A DNA stretch of 64,000 nucleotides from Flavonifractor sp. An82 (GCF_002159265.1 NZ_NFHG01000004.1:124001-188000), one strand, 5' to 3'; positions 31,552-40,519 are shown, counted from the first letter of the stretch. Translations and numbers: made by a program. Notes: generated by a model not told the origin, from the sequence alone.

Positions 31552-32595
31552 CTATGGTTTGATGTGGACCAGCTTTTCCTCTCTGGGCACCACCGCGCCG
31601 ATGGGAACGGCGGGCACACCGGCGTCCGCCATCCGGGCAAGAAGCTGGGACAGCAGAGCCTCCGGCACACTGAGGAGCAGGCCGCCGGCGGTCTGGGGGT
31701 CATAGAGACAGTCCAGCACCTCCCGGGGGACGGCAGTGTCCTCCTGGGTGTCATCGGCGGTAAAGTCCATGTTGCGGTAGGCCCCGGCGGGGATAATGCC
31801 GTCCCTGGCCAGCTCCAGAGCCTTGGGCACGATGGGGATCTTGTCCGCCCACAACTGGATGGTGTTCCCGCAGCCCTCAGCCATCTCCTTCACATGTCCT
31901 ACCAGGCCGAAGCCGGTGACGTCGGTGCAGGCGTTGAGGGCCACAGGGCCCACCGCCTGGGCGGCGTACTTGTTCAGGGTGGTCATCAGTTCCACCATAT
32001 GCTTGTAGTCGGCCTCCTCCAGCAGCTCCGCCTTGGCGGCGGTGGAGAGGATGCCGGTGCCCAGCGCCTTGGTGAGCACCAGAATGTCTCCCTCTTTGGC
32101 GCCGCTGTTGGTGAGGATCCGGCTGGGGTGGACCAGTCCGGTGACACACAGGCCGTACTTGGGCTCCTGGTCCTCAATGCTGTGGCCGCCGGCGATCACC
32201 GCGCCGGCCTCCAGCACCTTGGAGGCGCCGCCGGCCAGAATATCGCCCACCGCCTCCACCGGAAGGCAGGAGGGGAAGGCCAGCAGATTCATGGCCAGGG
32301 TGGGCGTGCCGCCCATGGCATACACGTCGGAGAGGGCGTTGGTGGCGGCGATCTGCCCAAAGGTATAGGGGTCGTCCACCACCGGAGGGAAGAAGTCCAC
32401 CGTCTGGATCATGGCTACGTCGTCACTGACCTTGTAGACGGCGGCGTCGTCGCTGGAGTCATAACCCACCAGAAGGTTGGGGTCAGCCGCTTTGGGCAGG
32501 CCCGACAATACATTCCTTAGGACACCCGGCCCTATTTTGGCCCCTCACCCACCGGCCGTTGTCATGGCGGTCAGGCGCAGCTTTTCATACGGCAT
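31552..32595 (-). CDS. selD: Selenophosphate synthase, selenocysteine-containing (UGA at codon 17)
   Basis: Makes selenophosphate from selenide and ATP, the Se donor for selenocysteine and selenouridine. The full frame starts at the ATG at 32595 (MPYEKLRLTAMTTAGG), reads an in-frame TGA at 32545-32547 and continues GAKIGPGVLRNVL into the normal SelD body, 347 residues in all. Position 17 is Sec or Cys in the family and Lys20 follows, exactly as required for catalysis, so the TGA is selenocysteine and not a break. Without readthrough only a product from an internal start near 32508 would be predicted, lacking the active site. Divergent to a LysR regulator. Confidence 0.95.
32545..32547 (-). 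other. In-frame UGA read as selenocysteine (selD codon 17)
   Basis: The codon sits between TAGG and GAKIGPGV of SelD. A short GC-rich stem (GGCC / GGCC around AAAATAG) lies a few nucleotides downstream, where a bacterial SECIS hairpin is expected. I could not fold it fully. Confidence 0.9.
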
Positions 32596-32606
32596 CTCAT
32601 CACCCC

Positions 32607-32627
32607 CTGTTGGTTTTCTACCAACAG
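32607..32627. promoter_or_regulatory. Inverted repeat between selD and lysR
   Basis: CTGTTGG / CCAACAG with a 7-nt spacer lies in the 72-bp divergent intergenic region, right before the selD ribosome binding site. It is a candidate LysR binding site or a hairpin that shields selD translation. Confidence 0.6.
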
Positions 32628-32667
32628 TGTAACCCATTCCCGACAAAAAAGCAATCGGAGGCTTGTC

Positions 32668-33573
32668 ATGCAGCTAAAGCAACTGGAAATTTTTGTACAA
32701 GTGGCCCGCCAGCGCAGCTTTTCCAAAGCGGCGGAGGCCCTCTATCTCACCCAGCCTACCGTCAGTGCCCATGTGGCCGCTTTGGAGGATGAACTGGGCA
32801 CCCAGCTGGTGGTGCGCTCTACCAAGGAACTGCGGCTCACCGCCGCCGGGCGGGTGCTGGGCCGGTACGCTGCCGAGATTTTGGGACTGTGCCAGCGGGC
32901 GGCCCAGGATGTGCGCACCGCTGCCTCCTCCATTTCGGGCACTCTGTCCATCGCCGCCTCCACCGTACCCTCCCAGTATCTGCTGCCACAGGTGCTTCCC
33001 CTGCTGCGGCAGCGATACCCCGAGGTATTTTTTCAGATCCGCCAGGGGGACAGCGGTCAGGTCACCCAGTGGATGGCGGAAAACGGGGCGGAACTGGGAC
33101 TGGTGGGGGCCCCGGTCCAGCGGGTGGGCCTTTTGTGCGTGCCCTTCTTCACCGAGCGGCTGGTCATTGCCACACCCAATACCCCGGAGTATCGGGCTCT
33201 CAAGGGGCAGATGACCCCCGACGTGCTCAAACGCGCCCCATTTTTGGTGCGGGAGCCGGGCTCCGGCACCCGGAAGCAGTCCGAGCAGTATCTGAAGAGC
33301 ATGGGGGTGGAGCCCAGGAGCCTGACCCTGGCGGCCCAGCTGGAGAGCACAGAGAGCATCCTCCAGGGGGTGAAAAACGGCCTGGGTATCTCCATTCTGT
33401 CCAGCTGCGCCGCCCGGGAGGCGGCGGAGGAGGGGAAGATCCTGGTGTTTGCCCCCGAGAGCCCTCAGCTGGAGCGGCAGTTCTACCTGCTCTACCGCCG
33501 GTCCAGCCCCCTGTCTCCGGCGGCCTCCATGCTGGTGGAGGAGCTGCTCTACTTCTACCGGGACGGGGTGTGA
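32668..33573 (+). CDS. LysR family regulator, selenium-metabolism associated
   Basis: 301 aa with a winged helix-turn-helix at residues 1-60 (LKQLEIFVQVARQRSFSKAAEALYLTQPTVSAHVAALE) and a periplasmic-binding-like effector domain from about 90. It is transcribed divergently from selD with a shared 72-bp region holding an inverted repeat, the classic LysR layout. LysR genes of this subgroup are regularly found with selD/yedE in Clostridia, so control of the selenium genes is likely. The effector is unknown. Confidence 0.88.
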   Translation: MQLKQLEIFVQVARQRSFSKAAEALYLTQPTVSAHVAALEDELGTQLVVRSTKELRLTAAGRVLGRYAAEILGLCQRAAQDVRTAASSISGTLSIAASTVPSQYLLPQVLPLLRQRYPEVFFQIRQGDSGQVTQWMAENGAELGLVGAPVQRVGLLCVPFFTERLVIATPNTPEYRALKGQMTPDVLKRAPFLVREPGSGTRKQSEQYLKSMGVEPRSLTLAAQLESTESILQGVKNGLGISILSSCAAREAAEEGKILVFAPESPQLERQFYLLYRRSSPLSPAASMLVEELLYFYRDGV

Positions 33574-33640
33574 AGGGCGCACCGGCCGGCCTGTCCATGC
33601 ATACTCTGAGAGTGAGAAACTTACTCTTGGAGGGTCATTT

Positions 33641-34732
33641 ATGGAAGCAGAGGCAAGAATCTGTTATTACTTAGGCGCCAACACCCCGGGGGGCTTTTAC
33701 TCCCTGTACGACCAGCTCATCGATCCGGAGACCGCCCGGGATGTGCGTATCCTCAAGGGCGGGCCGGGCTGCGGCAAATCCACCCTGATGAAGCAGGTGG
33801 GAGCCGCCATGGAGGAGCGGGGCTATGCTGTGGAGTATATCCGCTGCTCCGGCGACCCCGACTCCCTGGACGCGGTCATGATCCCCGCCCTGGGGGCGGC
33901 GGTGGTGGACGGTACCGCCCCCCACGTGGTGGAGCCAAAGTACCCCGGCCTGGTGGAGAGCTATGTGGACCTGGGAGAATGCTATGACCGGGCCGCCCTC
34001 CAGACCGTGGGGAGGGAGCTGAAAGGATGCATGAAGGGCTACAAGGCCTGCTACAGCAGGGCCTACCGCTGCCTCACCGCCGCCGCGCAGCTGGATGAGG
34101 ATGTGCGGGCGCTGCTGGTCACCCCGGCCCTGGAGGCCAAGATGGCCAAGCGGGCCAGAGGGATCCTGTCCCGGGAGATCAAGGGGGCGGGAGACCAGGC
34201 CGGCCGGGCGGTGCAGCGCTTCCTGGGAGGCATCACCTGGCAGGGGGTGCTGCGGGAGTACGGCACTGTGGAGGCCCAGTGCGGCAGGGTCTATGAGCTC
34301 AGCGACACCTACGGTCTGGCCCACACCATGCTGACCTGTCTGGCCGCCGGTGCCATGGCGGCAGGCCACGATGTGGTGGCTTGCCCCGACCCCCTGTTCC
34401 CAGACCGGATGGCCCATCTGCTCATTCCATCCCTCTCCCTGGCCTTTGTGAGCACCGCCCCGGAGCTGCCCTGGCCCCACCGGCCCTACCGCCGCATTCG
34501 GCTGGACGCCATGGCGGACGGCGAGGTGCTTCGGCGCAGCCGGGCCCGGCTGCGGTTCTCCCGGAAGGTGAGCGCCGCCCTGCTGGAGGAGGCGGTGGAC
34601 GCCCTGGCTCAGGCCAAGGCCATGCACGATGAGCTGGAAGGGCTCTATAACCCCCATGTGGATTTTGACCGGGTCTACCAGCGGGGAGAGGAGATCGTTG
34701 AGGCCTTTTTGGCGCTGGAAGAGAGAAAATGA
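33641..34732 (+). CDS. P-loop ATPase of unknown function (PRK06851-like)
   Basis: 363 aa starting at the ATG after GGAGGGTCATTT. The Walker A motif GGPGCGKST is at residues 40-48. The rest shows two related halves, the second lacking a clear P-loop. It resembles the uncharacterised Firmicute ATPases grouped as PRK06851. It is a single-gene unit ending at a strong terminator. No partner gene suggests a function. Confidence 0.8.
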   Translation: MEAEARICYYLGANTPGGFYSLYDQLIDPETARDVRILKGGPGCGKSTLMKQVGAAMEERGYAVEYIRCSGDPDSLDAVMIPALGAAVVDGTAPHVVEPKYPGLVESYVDLGECYDRAALQTVGRELKGCMKGYKACYSRAYRCLTAAAQLDEDVRALLVTPALEAKMAKRARGILSREIKGAGDQAGRAVQRFLGGITWQGVLREYGTVEAQCGRVYELSDTYGLAHTMLTCLAAGAMAAGHDVVACPDPLFPDRMAHLLIPSLSLAFVSTAPELPWPHRPYRRIRLDAMADGEVLRRSRARLRFSRKVSAALLEEAVDALAQAKAMHDELEGLYNPHVDFDRVYQRGEEIVEAFLALEERK

Positions 34733-34738
34733 CATAAA

Positions 34739-34773
34739 GGAAGGGCCGCCGGAAAGGGCGGCCCTTCCTTTAT
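34739..34773 (+). terminator. Terminator of the ATPase gene
   Basis: AAGGGCCGCC / GGGCGGCCCTT hairpin followed by CCTTTAT. It also overlaps the end of the convergent small membrane protein gene. Confidence 0.88.
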
Positions 34774-34949
34774 GTGCCTTGATTTTTCTGGGTCTGGCTT
34801 CCAAAGTAAAAGGCGATCACCACCGAAAAGATGGTGAGGAACTGGTCGGCGGCCAGCCGGCCGGTAATGGACAGATGAAGAAAGCCCAGCGTCAGAAGCA
34901 GGGTGACCAGATTTTGTACCTGCATCATGCAGTGCAGAAGCTGTTTCAC
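34770..34949 (-). CDS. Small membrane protein, 59 aa
   Basis: Start taken at the GTG at 34949 (MKQLLHCMMQ) with GAGGTG upstream. Two hydrophobic stretches, LVTLLLTLGFLHL and FLTIFSVVIAFYFGSQ, suggest a holin-like or other small integral membrane protein. The AFYFGSQ ending of the second helix recurs in small clostridial membrane proteins, but I cannot name a function. Confidence 0.65.
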   Translation of the reverse strand: MKQLLHCMMQVQNLVTLLLTLGFLHLSITGRLAADQFLTIFSVVIAFYFGSQTQKNQGT

Positions 34950-34963
34950 AGCAATCACCTCAC

Positions 34964-34996
34964 AAAAAAGGATCGCGGAGCGCAGCTCCGCGATCC
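34964..34996 (-). terminator. Terminator of the DUF3842 gene
   Basis: GGATCGCGGAGC / GCTCCGCGATCC hairpin followed by six T residues on the minus strand. Confidence 0.92.
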
Positions 34997-35010
34997 ATTC
35001 TATGCGTGAT

Positions 35011-35421
35011 TCAGCCCTTCAGCAGCAGGTCCAGTTCCTCCAGGGCGCTGTCCAGCAGCTTGCTTACCGGCAGATCCTCCACTCCGGCCACAATATTGTC
35101 GCACTGGTTTATGGGGATGAGGATCTTTTTGGCCCGGGACTGCCCCACAGCCAGAGCCATAGCCGGGGAGATCTCCCCCAGCAGGGCGTCGGCAATGACG
35201 ATGCCCAAGGGCCCCAGGATCACGTCGGCCTTGCGGCAGGCCACCAGCAGGGCGTTCTCCCCGGTGGCGCCCTGGGCGGCGCCGCCCTTCAGCATGGCTG
35301 CCGTGGCCATGCCGTTGGTACCCACGGCGAAGACCTTCAGCTGAGGATAGCGGGCGGTAATGGCCCGCACCAGCTGCTGACCGATCCGGCCGCCCTGTCC
35401 GTCTACTACCAGAATTTCCAT
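35011..35421 (-). CDS. DUF3842 family protein
   Basis: 136 aa, a small Rossmann-like protein (MEILVVDGQGGRIGQQLVRAI at the start and GANG-type loops) of the DUF3842 family, common in Clostridia. The GxGGxIG segment suggests nucleotide binding, but no activity is known to me. It is monocistronic, with its own terminator. Confidence 0.85.
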   Translation of the reverse strand: MEILVVDGQGGRIGQQLVRAITARYPQLKVFAVGTNGMATAAMLKGGAAQGATGENALLVACRKADVILGPLGIVIADALLGEISPAMALAVGQSRAKKILIPINQCDNIVAGVEDLPVSKLLDSALEELDLLLKG

Positions 35422-35558
35422 GAGAAGTCCTCCAAATTCCTTTGTTGGGAGTTACTGTATAAAGGGTGGTTTACGCTACCTACTACATTACATCGGCTGA
35501 CGGTTCATTTGTGGCAAAAGTGATAACCAGCAGAGGGAAAGGAGTCATATATGCAACG

Positions 35559-35589
35559 GGGCATGGCGCTACGGGAAGCGCCATGCCCC
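35559..35589. terminator. Large hairpin downstream of the small membrane protein gene
   Basis: GGGGCATGGCGCT / AGCGCCATGCCCC, 13-bp perfect arms with a 5-nt loop. Neither side has a good T run, so it is a terminator candidate only. Confidence 0.5.
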
Positions 35590-35619
35590 ATCTTATTCGG
35601 CCCCCCGACAAATGGGAAG

Positions 35620-35835
35620 TTACTTGTTCCTTTTTGCTTTAGCTGCTTTTATGCCCCAGCCAATCAACAATATAAGCCAAGCGCATAATCCTGCGATAAA
35701 CCCTGTAGTCCCTATGCTTTCAAACTGCAATTTCAGCGCAACATTGAATATTTTTACAACAATAGTTCCACATAGCATCAAAGCAAGCAATAAAAGAACT
35801 TCCAATCCAATATATTTAAAAATTTTATTTTTCAT
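35620..35835 (-). CDS. Small two-helix membrane protein, AT-rich gene
   Basis: 71 aa with two transmembrane helices (about residues 12-32 and 45-63) and a basic C-terminal tail KAAKAKRNK. GGAGG lies 10 nt before the ATG. Base composition is far more AT-rich than anything nearby (Lys/Asn/Ile codons ending in A or T), which suggests recent transfer. The family is unknown; small PLD-nuclease-N-like or immunity-type membrane proteins look similar, but I cannot assign it. Confidence 0.6.
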   Translation of the reverse strand: MKNKIFKYIGLEVLLLLALMLCGTIVVKIFNVALKLQFESIGTTGFIAGLCAWLILLIGWGIKAAKAKRNK

Positions 35836-36039
35836 AAATGGCCGCCTCCACAGCTTCTAATTTGTTGCCCTGTTTGTTCTTAATTATAACACATAAAGGA
35901 AATCGCTTTCAAGTTGTCCCTGGCCAGAAAGTAATTATACCTAGGGCGCACTTACTCACCACCCGCAAGCGGGCGGAGGTACTGCCTGACGGCAGCCGTG
36001 CGCTCTCCGAGGGGGACGCTCCAGCGGGCCCACGTCCTG

Positions 36040-36091
36040 CTGGTAGCACCGAAGCTGGGAGCCGTCAAAGGACCGGCTTCGGTGCTACCAG
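36040..36091. repeat. 16-bp perfect inverted repeat in an intergenic element
   Basis: CTGGTAGCACCGAAGC (36040-36055) and its exact reverse complement (36076-36091) around a 20-bp centre, followed by the palindrome GAGGGGCTTAAGCCCCTC at about 36114-36131. The 470 bp between 35836 and 36308 contain no gene. The GC-rich hairpins make it look like a non-autonomous repeat element or a structured RNA. Confidence 0.65.
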
Positions 36092-36238
36092 CTTCAGTGC
36101 TTTATGGTGGCCAAGAGGGGCTTAAGCCCCTCTCTTTCAAAATGTGTGCTTTTCAGGGGGAAAAACCCTTGACAAATCGCTTACTGAGGATGCGTTTTGT
36201 TCATCATAGCACAGGAAAAGACGGCATTCAACAAAAAG

Positions 36239-36269
36239 AACGGGGAGCGCCGATGGCGCTCCCCGTTTT
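36239..36269 (-). terminator. atoE terminator
   Basis: AACGGGGAGCGCC / GGCGCTCCCCGTT hairpin. On the minus strand it is followed by CTTTTTG. Confidence 0.88.
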
Positions 36270-36307
36270 GTGCGGAGCCGGTTGGTGGGATCATTCTGCG
36301 GAGTTGT

Positions 36308-37672
36308 TTAGAAGAACATACCCCACAGCAGGAAGCCGCCGCAGGCCACCACTCCGGTAAAGATGGTGACAATCACCAGATAACCCATAATGTTGCGGGC
36401 GGACAGGCCGGCGATACCCAGGGCAGGCAGGGCCCAGAAGGGCTGGATCATGTTGGTCCACTGGTCGCCCCAGGCAATAGCCATGGCGGCGCGGCCATAC
36501 TCGATGCCCATCTCGGTAGCGGCGGGCATGACGATGGGAGCCTGAACGGCCCACTGACCGCCGCCGGAGGGCACGAAGAAGTTGATGATACCGGCGGACA
36601 GGAAGGTGAGCACCGGGAAGGTGACGTCGTTGGAGATGTTGGTGAAGAAGTTGGCGATGATGCCGGCCAGAGACACACCGGTGTCGGGGTTGGTGGCCAC
36701 CATCAGGCCCATGATGCCGGCATAGAAGGGGAACTGGAGCAGAATACCAGCAGCGCCGGCAGCGGCGTCGCCGATGGCGTCAACATACTTGCGAAGGTCG
36801 CCGTGGAGCAGGATGCCCAGGAACAGGAAGATCATGTTGACGATGTTCAGGTCCAGGTTAAAGCCCTTCTGCACAAAGTAGTACACGATGTAGACGAAGC
36901 CCAGCACCAGGGTGATGACCCACAGGATGCGGCTGTGCTCGATCTTGTCGGCGGGGGTCTCAACCTTGTACTCCCGCTCCTTCTCGTCCACCAGCAGGGC
37001 GGGATCCACCACGATGGTGTGATCCTTGTCGGGATGCATGGCGTAGTTGACGAAGGGCATCAGCACCAGGATCACACCCACCATCAGCAGGTTCATGGGA
37101 TGGAAGATGGTGGCGGAGGTGGGGGCGTAGTACACCACGTCCAGAATGGTGGTGCCGCCCTCGGCGCCGATCTGCAGGGGGATGGAGCCGGACAGGCCGG
37201 CGTGCCAGATCACGAAGCCGGAATAAGCGGCGGCGATCAGCAGGGGATAGTCCACGTCCTTCACGCGCTTGGCAACCTCACGGGCCAGCAGAGCGCCGGC
37301 GATGAGGCCGAAGCCCCAGTTCAGCCAGCAGCAGATGGTGGACACGAAGGTGGTGATCAGGATGGCGGAGCGCTTGTTGTGGGCCAGGGAAGCGATGGCG
37401 CCCAGAGCCCGCTTACACACATTGGCGGAAGCCATGGCGGAGCCAAGCACCAGCACCAGAGCCATCTGCATGGCGAAAGCCAGCAGGCTCCAGAAGCCGT
37501 CCTTGGTAGCGCCCTTGCCGCCCCAGGCCCAGACCAGTTCCAGGGGGCCCTGCTGGGTGCCGGCCATGGCGGCGATAAAGACCACGATGGTCAGGATGAT
37601 GGCGAACAGGAAGGGATCGGGCAGCCAGCGGTTGACGACTCGAACACACCCGTTCGTGAACTTTTTGAACAT
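36308..37672 (-). CDS. atoE: Short-chain fatty acid transporter (AtoE family)
   Basis: 454-aa polytopic membrane protein of the AtoE/DcuC-like superfamily with about 11 helices and the conserved NWGFGLIAGALLAREVAKRV and PSGGGQWAVQAPIVMPAA segments. Family members move acetoacetate, butyrate or similar acids with protons. In a lysine-to-butyrate fermenter it is a reasonable butyrate exporter or acetoacetate carrier, though it is not linked to the kam operon here. It has its own strong promoter and terminator. Confidence 0.85.
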   Translation of the reverse strand: MFKKFTNGCVRVVNRWLPDPFLFAIILTIVVFIAAMAGTQQGPLELVWAWGGKGATKDGFWSLLAFAMQMALVLVLGSAMASANVCKRALGAIASLAHNKRSAILITTFVSTICCWLNWGFGLIAGALLAREVAKRVKDVDYPLLIAAAYSGFVIWHAGLSGSIPLQIGAEGGTTILDVVYYAPTSATIFHPMNLLMVGVILVLMPFVNYAMHPDKDHTIVVDPALLVDEKEREYKVETPADKIEHSRILWVITLVLGFVYIVYYFVQKGFNLDLNIVNMIFLFLGILLHGDLRKYVDAIGDAAAGAAGILLQFPFYAGIMGLMVATNPDTGVSLAGIIANFFTNISNDVTFPVLTFLSAGIINFFVPSGGGQWAVQAPIVMPAATEMGIEYGRAAMAIAWGDQWTNMIQPFWALPALGIAGLSARNIMGYLVIVTIFTGVVACGGFLLWGMFF

Positions 37673-37737
37673 ACGATTTCCTCCTCACTCTCTCACTTTC
37701 ACACAGGGACACACATGATCTCACCAAACACACTGGC

Positions 37738-37766
37738 ATTATAGTAAGTACCCCCTGTCATGTCAA
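37738..37766 (-). promoter_or_regulatory. Promoter of atoE
   Basis: On the minus strand: TTGACA (37761-37766), a 17-bp spacer and TATAAT (37738-37743). Both boxes match consensus perfectly, so strong constitutive expression is expected. Confidence 0.93.
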
Positions 37767-37854
37767 CAGGGACCGGCCAGTTTAGTGGAAAATGACGAAA
37801 AAGAAAAGTGGGCCATATAAAGTTAAAATAAAAAAGAAAACGCCCTATCAGGAC

Positions 37855-37891
37855 AAAAAATACCGGCCTGTATCAAACAGACCGGTATTTA
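37855..37891 (-). terminator. Terminator downstream of asnA
   Basis: AATACCGG-CTGT / ACAG-CCGGTATT stem; on the minus strand it runs into TTTTTT. The roughly 210 bp between here and the atoE promoter contain nothing else I can see. Confidence 0.8.
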
Positions 37892-37979
37892 GGCGGAAGT
37901 GTCTGGAAGATGATAAAATAGGGCTGTAAAAAGTGACGAAAACCAGCGCAGGACAACAGTTTACTGAACTGTAAGATAA

Positions 37980-38993
37980 TTACAGCAAAATAACACCCGC
38001 GTCCCGGCAGGCGGTGAGGGTCTGTTCGTCCCACACGCTGGCCTGGACCTCGCCGATGTGGGCTTTGCCCAGGAGCAGCATGCACAGCCGGGACTGGCCG
38101 ATGCCGCCGCCGATGGTCAGGGGCAGCTTGCCCTCCAGCAGCATCTTGTGGAAGGGCAGCTCCCGGCGGCTGTCGCAGCCGGCGATGGTGAGCTGACGGT
38201 CCATGGCGGCGGGGTCCACCCGGATGCCCATGGAGGACACCTCAAAGGCCCGCTCCAGCACAGGGTTCCACAGCAGAATGTCACCGTTCAGATTCCAGTC
38301 GTCGTAGTCGGGGGCCCGGCCGTCGTGGGGCTTTCCCGACTTGAGGGCGCCGCCGATCCCCATGAGGAAGGTGGTGGGGTGCTCTTTTACCCAGGCGTCC
38401 TCCCGCTCCTTGGGGGACAGGTCGGGCCAGCAATCCTCCAGCTCCTGGGTGGTGACAAAGGACACCTCGGTGTTCAGGGGGGGCAGAGCAGTGAGCTGGG
38501 GAAACACCGAGCGCAGGGTGGACTGGGTCTCCGCCATGGCCTTGACGATGGTGGTGACGGTGGCCTTCAGGTAGTCCACGGTCCGGTCCCGGGGGGCGAT
38601 GACGCGCTCCCAGTCCCACTGGTCCACATAGACCGAGTGAAGGTTGTCCAGCTCCTCATCCCGGCGGATGGCGTTCATGTCGGTGTATAAACCTTCGCCT
38701 ACGGAGAACTGGTAGCGGTACAGGGCCATGCGCTTCCACTTGGCCAGGGAATGGACCACCTGGGCGTCCCGGCCGGCGTCGGGGATGTCGAAGGAGACGG
38801 CCCGCTCCACGCCGTTCAGGTCGTCGTTGAGACCGGTGGAGGCCTCCACGAACAGGGGGGCGGACACCCGGCGCAGGTGAAGGGCGCCGCCCAGAGTGTC
38901 CTCAAACAGGCGCTTTAAAAGGCCGATGGCCTTCTGGGTATCATAGAGATTCAGACAGGGGGCGTACCCCTGGGGAATGACGGTTTGCAGCAT
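37980..38993 (-). CDS. asnA: Aspartate-ammonia ligase (asparagine synthetase A)
   Basis: ATP-dependent synthesis of asparagine from aspartate and ammonia, class II aaRS-like fold. 337 aa from the ATG at 38993; an upstream in-frame extension to 39029 has no ribosome binding site. It has the family motifs DDLNGVERAVSFD, RDEELDNLHSVYVDQWDWE and the C-terminal GGGIGQSRLCMLLL. It is a monocistronic unit with its own promoter at 39038-39066. Confidence 0.95.
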   Translation of the reverse strand: MLQTVIPQGYAPCLNLYDTQKAIGLLKRLFEDTLGGALHLRRVSAPLFVEASTGLNDDLNGVERAVSFDIPDAGRDAQVVHSLAKWKRMALYRYQFSVGEGLYTDMNAIRRDEELDNLHSVYVDQWDWERVIAPRDRTVDYLKATVTTIVKAMAETQSTLRSVFPQLTALPPLNTEVSFVTTQELEDCWPDLSPKEREDAWVKEHPTTFLMGIGGALKSGKPHDGRAPDYDDWNLNGDILLWNPVLERAFEVSSMGIRVDPAAMDRQLTIAGCDSRRELPFHKMLLEGKLPLTIGGGIGQSRLCMLLLGKAHIGEVQASVWDEQTLTACRDAGVILL

Positions 38994-39037
38994 GACGCAG
39001 CACTCCTTACTTTCAACAGATGGATACAATGTAACAC

Positions 39038-39066
39038 ATTATACAGGAAAAGTGCCCGGTGCACAA
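39038..39066 (-). promoter_or_regulatory. Promoter of asnA
   Basis: On the minus strand: TTGTGC (39061-39066), a 17-bp spacer and TATAAT (39038-39043). Confidence 0.7.
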
Positions 39067-39070
39067 CCCC

Positions 39071-40390
39071 TCAGCGGTGCTCCAGCCACAGCTTTTGCCG
39101 GGCGCGGAGCACGAAGAACAGGATGCGCACGATCCAGTCCCCCACCATGGCGATCCACACGCCGATGACCCCAAGGCCGAAGTGGACGCCCAGAATGTAG
39201 CTGCACCCCAGCCGCACGATGATCATGGAGCAGATGGAGATGACCATGGGCACCTTCACGTCGCCGGTGGCCCGCAGGGCGTTGGGCATGGTAAAGGCCA
39301 TGGGCCAGAACAGCATGGCGCAGCCGTTGTGGATGAAGATGAGGACGGTGGCGTACCATTGCGTCTCAGGGGTCAGGCTGTACAGGCTGAGGATCAGGGG
39401 CAGGCCCAGCAGCAGGGCCCCGTTGAGCACCCAGGTGAAGAGATAGGTCAGCTTTACCAGCTTGACAGTGTAGGACCGGACCTGATCCCAGGCCTCCGCC
39501 CCCACGCACTGACCCACCACGGTGATGAGGGCCAACCCCATGGCGGTGCCGGGGATGACGCCGAAGTTGTCGATGTTGTTGGCCACCGCGTTGGCGGCGG
39601 TCTGGGCGGTGCCGAAGGTGGAGATGAGGCTCACCAGCAGTACCCGGCCCAGCTGGAAGAAGCAGTTCTCCAGCCCGTTGGGAATGCCGATGCGCAGGAT
39701 GCGGCCCATCATGGACGGATCGAACCGGAAACGGAGCAGGCCTGATACCCGCACCGGGTTGCGGCGGCTGTGGAGGAGCACCAGCATGATGCCGGCGGCC
39801 ACCATGCGGGAGAACAGGGAAGACAGTGCCACGCCGTCCACTCCCCGGTGGAAGCCAAAGACAAAGATGGCGTTGCCCACCACGTTCTGGCCGTTCATCC
39901 AGGCGGAGACATACATGGAGGCCTTGGAGTTGCCCATGGAGCGCAGCAGGGCGGCGCAGCCGTTGTACAGGGCGATGAAGGGATAGGACAGGGCGGAAAT
40001 GATGAAGTAGGTCACCGCACCCTCCATCACCGCCGGCTCCACTTGGCCGAAGAGCAGCCCCAGCAGGGGGCGGCACAGAACCAGGGACAGGGCCATGATG
40101 ATGAGGGCGGCGGCCAGAACGATGTACATCAGCTGGTTGGCGGCCTTATTGGCACGGTCCAGGTGCTCGGCGCCGATGGACTGGGCGCACACCACCGCTC
40201 CGCCGGTGGCCAGGGCGGAAAAGACGTTGATGATGAGCACGTTGATCAGATCCACCAGGGCCACGCTGGACACGGCGGCCTCACCGGCGGAGGAGACCAT
40301 CATGATGTCGGCCATGCCCACCATGACGGCCAGAAACTGCTCGATGATCAGGGGAATGATCAGTTTTTTCAGAGCTTGCTTGTGAAACAC
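39071..40390 (-). CDS. MATE family efflux transporter
   Basis: 439 aa from a GTG at 40390 (product starts [33 protein letters not shown]) with AGAGGAA upstream. Twelve hydrophobic segments in two MatE repeats, about residues 12-175 and 235-400. Probable Na+- or H+-coupled export of cationic compounds; the substrate is unknown. It is a single gene, divergent from isocitrate dehydrogenase. Confidence 0.9.
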   Translation of the reverse strand: MFHKQALKKLIIPLIIEQFLAVMVGMADIMMVSSAGEAAVSSVALVDLINVLIINVFSALATGGAVVCAQSIGAEHLDRANKAANQLMYIVLAAALIIMALSLVLCRPLLGLLFGQVEPAVMEGAVTYFIISALSYPFIALYNGCAALLRSMGNSKASMYVSAWMNGQNVVGNAIFVFGFHRGVDGVALSSLFSRMVAAGIMLVLLHSRRNPVRVSGLLRFRFDPSMMGRILRIGIPNGLENCFFQLGRVLLVSLISTFGTAQTAANAVANNIDNFGVIPGTAMGLALITVVGQCVGAEAWDQVRSYTVKLVKLTYLFTWVLNGALLLGLPLILSLYSLTPETQWYATVLIFIHNGCAMLFWPMAFTMPNALRATGDVKVPMVISICSMIIVRLGCSYILGVHFGLGVIGVWIAMVGDWIVRILFFVLRARQKLWLEHR

Positions 40391-40490
40391 GGGGGTTCCT
40401 CTCTTTTTCTTTGCATATTTAAAAAGTATACTCCCCTTGGTGTCCGGGCCGCAATGGGCAAAACCCACAGGATTGACCCCCATGTGCTGC

Positions 40491-40519
40491 TTGCCTTTTC
40501 GCTGGAATGGAGGTATAAT
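40491..40519 (+). promoter_or_regulatory. Promoter of isocitrate dehydrogenase
   Basis: TTGCCT (40491-40496), a 17-bp spacer and TATAAT (40514-40519), 37 bp before the ATG. Confidence 0.8.

Noticed and set aside
32508-32595. selD as a frameshifted or truncated pseudogene
   Set aside because: The in-frame TGA is at the catalytic Sec/Cys position, with correct sequence on both sides, so selenocysteine is the better explanation.
35521-35600. Possible start (AAAGGAG then ATG) on the plus strand before the 35559 hairpin
   Set aside because: The frame is very short and runs directly into a perfect palindrome; no protein features.
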